Source: Aurantiochytrium sp. KH105 (taxonomy: Eukaryota > Sar > Bigyra > Thraustochytrida > Thraustochytriidae). Taken from it: a stretch of 64,000 bases of DNA. The DNA is taken from contig BGKB01000120.1 of NCBI GenBank assembly GCA_003116975.1, forward strand, positions 186,001 through 250,000, written 5' to 3'. The position numbers were made by a program, and so were the translations under genes. Below are positions 60,401-64,000 of the stretch, in pieces (position 1 is the first letter of the stretch; every line of letters begins with the position of its first letter). The notes below the pieces were generated by a model that was given only the letters and a program-made list of their open reading frames with translations, was not told where the DNA came from and did no database searches.

Positions 60401-60762
60401 TTTTTGTCTTGCTTTTTGCACTTGATCAGTGTCCGCCTTGCAAGAGCTCGTCCGTCCATGGTGTTTTTCTTGTTGCTTTCACACGTCGAGTCGCTCAGCA
60501 TATTTTCCTTCCACTCCACCAACTCTCTGCTGGTAAGTTATTCGCGCGGCTCTGGCCGCACCAGCCACCGCGCCCATGCAATCCGGTGGATTCGTCACCG
60601 GGATGAGCAGCCTCGAGGCACGCGCAATGCTTACCCTGGAGCTTCCCAGTCCATTACGCTCGCGCGCGCGCGCGCCAGCGCGTGTAAGACTGCCAATGGC
60701 CGTTGCCATCGGCGACCCAGGCTGCGGCGGCTGTGGTGCGTGCGTCTGCCGCAGCGCGAGCG

Positions 60763-60793
<31 letters not shown>
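60763..60793. repeat. (GCAA)n tetranucleotide repeat
   Basis: About seven tandem GCAA units, followed by GCAGGCTCCAAGCAAGC. Confidence 0.9.
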
Positions 60794-60795
<2 letters not shown>

Positions 60796-61199
60796 GCTCC
60801 AAGCAAGCACTCCTTGGGCGAGCTACAGCTTGCTTGCTGGGAAGCGCGCAAGCGTCCCGGGAGGCGGCACGTCTGTGCTCCGGAGTCGAGTATACTTGAA
60901 GCAAGGGGGACGCGGCCGCCCTGTCCCGGTCCCCCAGGTATTCCACGCGCCGGATAATTGAGGGGAGGGAGACCGGACGGTCGATGGACGTGGCCACGGA
61001 AGGTGATTGGCTGGCGGGGGCCGACGCGGTGGCTGCCTTCGGGTAGTGGTGGCAGGCGGTAGCGGCCGGCGTCCACGTCGGCCATCGATCACCAGGCATC
61101 TGGCTGGCTGGCTGGCTGGCTGCTTGCCCGCCGGCACGCGAAGTCGTCTGGTCGCTCCCTCACCCACTCACACACTCCCTCCCTCACTTCCTCTCTCAT

Positions 61200-61238
61200 T
61201 CCCTCCCTCCCTCCCTCCCTCCCTCCCTCCCTCCCTCG
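61200..61238. repeat. (TCCC)n tetranucleotide array
   Basis: About nine perfect TCCC units within a longer pyrimidine-rich tract starting near 61155. Confidence 0.92.
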
Positions 61239-64000
61239 CTCATCGAGACGAGTGTGCCTTCGGCGACGGCAGCTTGAAGCTCGCTTCGTCAGACTTGCTC
61301 TGGGTGCTCTTGCTTGCGTGCTCCACGCCGCTCCCCTCCATTTCGCGTCGCCCGTATCGCCTCGCCTCGCCTCACCTCGCCTCGCCTCGCCTCGCCTGCG
61401 TCAGCCTTCGGGCCCGCCCTGCCGCCCGCGTGCTCTGGCTCATCATCGAGCGCTCTCCTGGTCTCCCCGGGGGGTCCCTCTCGCTCTCAGCCTTCGGGTT
61501 GGTTGGTCCGAAGGCTACGCTTGCCACGCCCGCAGCCGCACCGCTGCTTGTTTTGCTACTACATACTTGCCGGTGGCGGCCACGGTGGCATGCATGCCAT
61601 GGTGGCTGGCGGCCGCGCGGCGAGGGCGGCGCGGCGCGCGGGCACCGACCTGGCCCGGCGCGGAGAGAGAGCGGCCGGCACTTGGCAAGCGCGCCAGACC
61701 CGGGCTGCAGGCGGGCGGGCTCCGCCTGGCAACGCAGGGCGGGGCGTGCCGAGCGTGGCCGGCCGGTCGGGCTGGGAGAAAGGGAGGGAGAGAGTCCAAA
61801 GCGTCGCAAGTTCGAAGCGTCGCAAGGGAGGCAATCGATTGATTGGCCACTCATCGATCGATCAGCCTCGCATTCAAGCAACCAGCGACCCGACTCACTA
61901 AGCGAATCAATCGATCGATCGGCGGAGAATCGGGACGGCCAACCTGAGGGCGACGCCCCGTCGTACCGCGAAGTGGCGCGGCCAGCGTCCGGCAACACTG
62001 GCGGCCACGGCCAGGAAACGGGAGGAGAGGAGAGAAGAGGAGGGAAGGCAAATCAAAACGGCAGGCTGGACGGCGGCAGCGGCCTTGCCCGTCCACCTGC
62101 GCCCTTGAGGCCCTCGCATCGGCCGCATGGCCTCTCTCGGGAAAACTAGCGCCGCCAGCACCCCCGCAGTCCGGTGGCTTCACCGCAGCAAGGCGCTTCT
62201 GTCTCCCGGCCCACGCCAGAGGCAGAGCAGGCGGCGCAGCGCACCTCGCCCGGCCTGTGGAGCTCCCCTAGGCGCCGCGGAAGGGCAGCGAGAACTGCCC
62301 CGAGGACAAGCAGCAGCTTGCCCGGGGCAAGCTAGGCGACGGCCCTGCGAAAGCTAGCACAAAGCTATTGCATCTCTCACTCTACCGGCTAGCTTCTCAG
62401 GACCGGGCGGAGGGAAAAGGCCGCGCAGCCTCCGCAGCGAGTCCTCTGGGCGCGGCGCTGCGGGGGCCGGTCAGGGGAAGCTACGCGCAAAAGGGTTTGC
62501 TCGATAGGCCCTGGCGCGAGCGCAGAGACCAGGCAGGCGGGCGCAATGCGGCCACGCGGCAGCCACCATGGCCAGGCAGGCGAGCCGGCCAGCCAGCCAG
62601 CCAGCCAGCCAGCCAAGCGAGCGTGCGGGCGAGGCTGAGCCATCCCGATCGCGAGACGTCAAGATGCTCCTCCGCCCTCCACCCCCCTCTCTGCATGCGC
62701 TCCCCTCTTCTGCTCTTTCGCTCTCCCCTCTCTCCCTCCGCGCCACGTGCGAGAAGCTTTTGGCCGCCAGCACGGCCTCCCGAGCTACGCAAACGTGACG
62801 TCGAGGCAGAAGCGCAGTGCGGCGCAGTGGAGCACAGTGCGGCGCAGTGGAGTACATTCAGTGCAGCGCAGTGCGGCGGAGCACAGAGCGAGCGCCTGCG
62901 CCAGCCGCTGCAGAGAGGAAGGCAGCGGGAGAGAGAGAGCCAACGTTGGACGCGGCTGGCTGGCTGCACTGAGGGCACCCCCTCACAGCACTGTCAGCCA
63001 GCCAGACAGACAGGAACTTGAATCGACGCAAGCGAGCGAGCGATAAGCGCGACATGTAGCGCTCGCCGCAGCTGCGGCCCGTAACGATCGAGCATCCATC
63101 TTGTTCTTGTTCTTCTTCTCCTGCTTCTTGTTCGATCATCATGAAGTCTGGATTTCTCTTGACGGAGCCTGGCGGCGGACGGACGCTTCCCGCCCGCCAC
63201 CGCTGCCGCTCCCGCCCGGGCTTCCGGGCATCCCGGTCTGGCGGGTCTGGTGGCGCGGTCGCTCCGGCGCTTCTTCGCGTAGGCCCTCCTGCCTCGCCTC
63301 GGCAGGTCGCGGCGCCGCCCGCCGCCTTCCTTCGTCCGCCTGCCTCGCCTGGCTGCCCTGCTGGTCGCCGCTGCCAGCCGCTGCCAGGCCGAGGCGGCCT
63401 GGCCTTGCCGAGACGGGCGCGCCCGCGTCCGGTCTGGCCGGTGCCAGGGACGGCGGCAAGGCCCGGCAGACCCGGGCAGCGACGCGACGAGACGCGACGC
63501 GGCGCGAGCCGACGCGGGCGAGACGGCGCGGGCGAGACGACGAGGCGCCGGAGACGGAGAAGGTGGGAAGGGAGGGAAGGAGAGAGAGGAAGAGGAAGAG
63601 GAAAAGGGGGGGGGGGGGGCGCCACTCTCACGCTCACTCACACACACACACACATACTCGCCGCCTCCGCTCGTGCCGGCAACGGAGGGGCGTAGTGCCG
63701 AGAGGGGCGTGACTGTGGCCAGCAGCGGCGGGCAGCCAACCAGCAGCCGGCCCGCCGCAGCAAGACAGACTGCCAGCCGCCAGTGGCCGGCCCGCCAGCT
63801 TTGCCGGCCTCCGCCAGACAGCCAAGCAGGCCCGCAGCAGCAGCCGTGTGAGAGGCGATGCCGCAGTCCACAGTCACCCGCCATCAAAGCCGGCGTCAGG
63901 CCCGCCGGGGCAAAGAGGGGGCGCGGCGGGGACGAAAAGGGTGCGGGAGGGCAAAGCGGAGAATAGGGGCTGGCCCGCAGAGGGGGCCATCGGCCCCGCA

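Larger units (their letters stand above)
60401..64000. other. GC-rich microsatellite block at the right edge
   Basis: 3.6 kb of low-complexity GC-rich DNA containing GCAA repeats (60763-60793), GCTG repeats (about 61108-61123), a TCCC array (61200-61238), CGCCT pentamers (about 61365-61400), CCAG/CAGC repeats (about 62584-62617), TGCGGCGCAG-type repeats (62815-62880) and a G run (63606-63619). No gene is supported; frames are Arg/Pro/Ala/Ser-rich noise. Confidence 0.6.

Overview
The window is nuclear DNA from a GC-rich, compact eukaryote. Four genes carry clear GT-AG spliceosomal introns. The proteins are eukaryotic: a Get3-like ATPase, prefoldin 3, Rpn12, MSH2, TMEM151, TMEM180/MFSD13A, FKBP and two AP2-domain transcription factors. 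AP2 factors, poly-Q/poly-Ala tracts, mostly intronless large genes and GC-rich intergenic DNA suggest a stramenopile, possibly a thraustochytrid-like protist. That placement is inference; no rRNA or organellar marker is present. I see no tRNA, rRNA or CRISPR array.

Layout. 1-4 kb: the tail of an unknown gene, then a fatty-acid-hydroxylase-family membrane enzyme convergent with a Get3-like ATPase. 4-10.6 kb: GC-rich, microsatellite-laden DNA without a convincing gene, leading into a poly-Q factor with two AP2 domains. 12.7-13.3 kb: a membrane-anchored peptidyl-tRNA hydrolase 2. 14.6-16 kb: an IS607-type transposable element, with a serine recombinase (TnpA) and the C-terminus of a TnpB/Fanzor RNA-guided nuclease, cut by a 99-N assembly gap. 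17.3-20.8 kb: a secreted tandem sulfatase whose first domain has lost its catalytic residues. 21-31 kb: an unknown multipass protein, a COX5C-like cytochrome oxidase subunit, an unknown basic protein, TMEM151, a tiny FN3 protein ending in a CaaX box, and a protein kinase with a roughly 280-residue activation-loop insertion. 31.3-35.5 kb: another gene-poor GC-rich block. 35.5-49.6 kb: a dense cluster of a reprolysin-type metalloprotease, prefoldin 3, MSH2, tail-anchored FKBP, Rpn12, lipoyl synthase, an unknown protein and a B12D/NDUFA4-like protein. 52-53.6 kb: a TMEM180-like MFS protein. 56.6-58.7 kb: a second AP2 factor. 58.7-64 kb: an AT-richer segment with degenerate repeats, then GC-rich microsatellite DNA.

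Functionally most genes are housekeeping: proteostasis (prefoldin, Rpn12, FKBP, PTH2, Get3-like), mismatch repair and mitochondrial energy metabolism. The most distinctive items are the IS607/Fanzor-like element, the pseudo-sulfatase/sulfatase fusion, the apparently prenylated FN3 mini-protein, the kinase insertion and the Get3 homologue lacking the CXXC zinc motif. The intergenic DNA is also unusual, being dominated by tetra- and pentanucleotide repeats.
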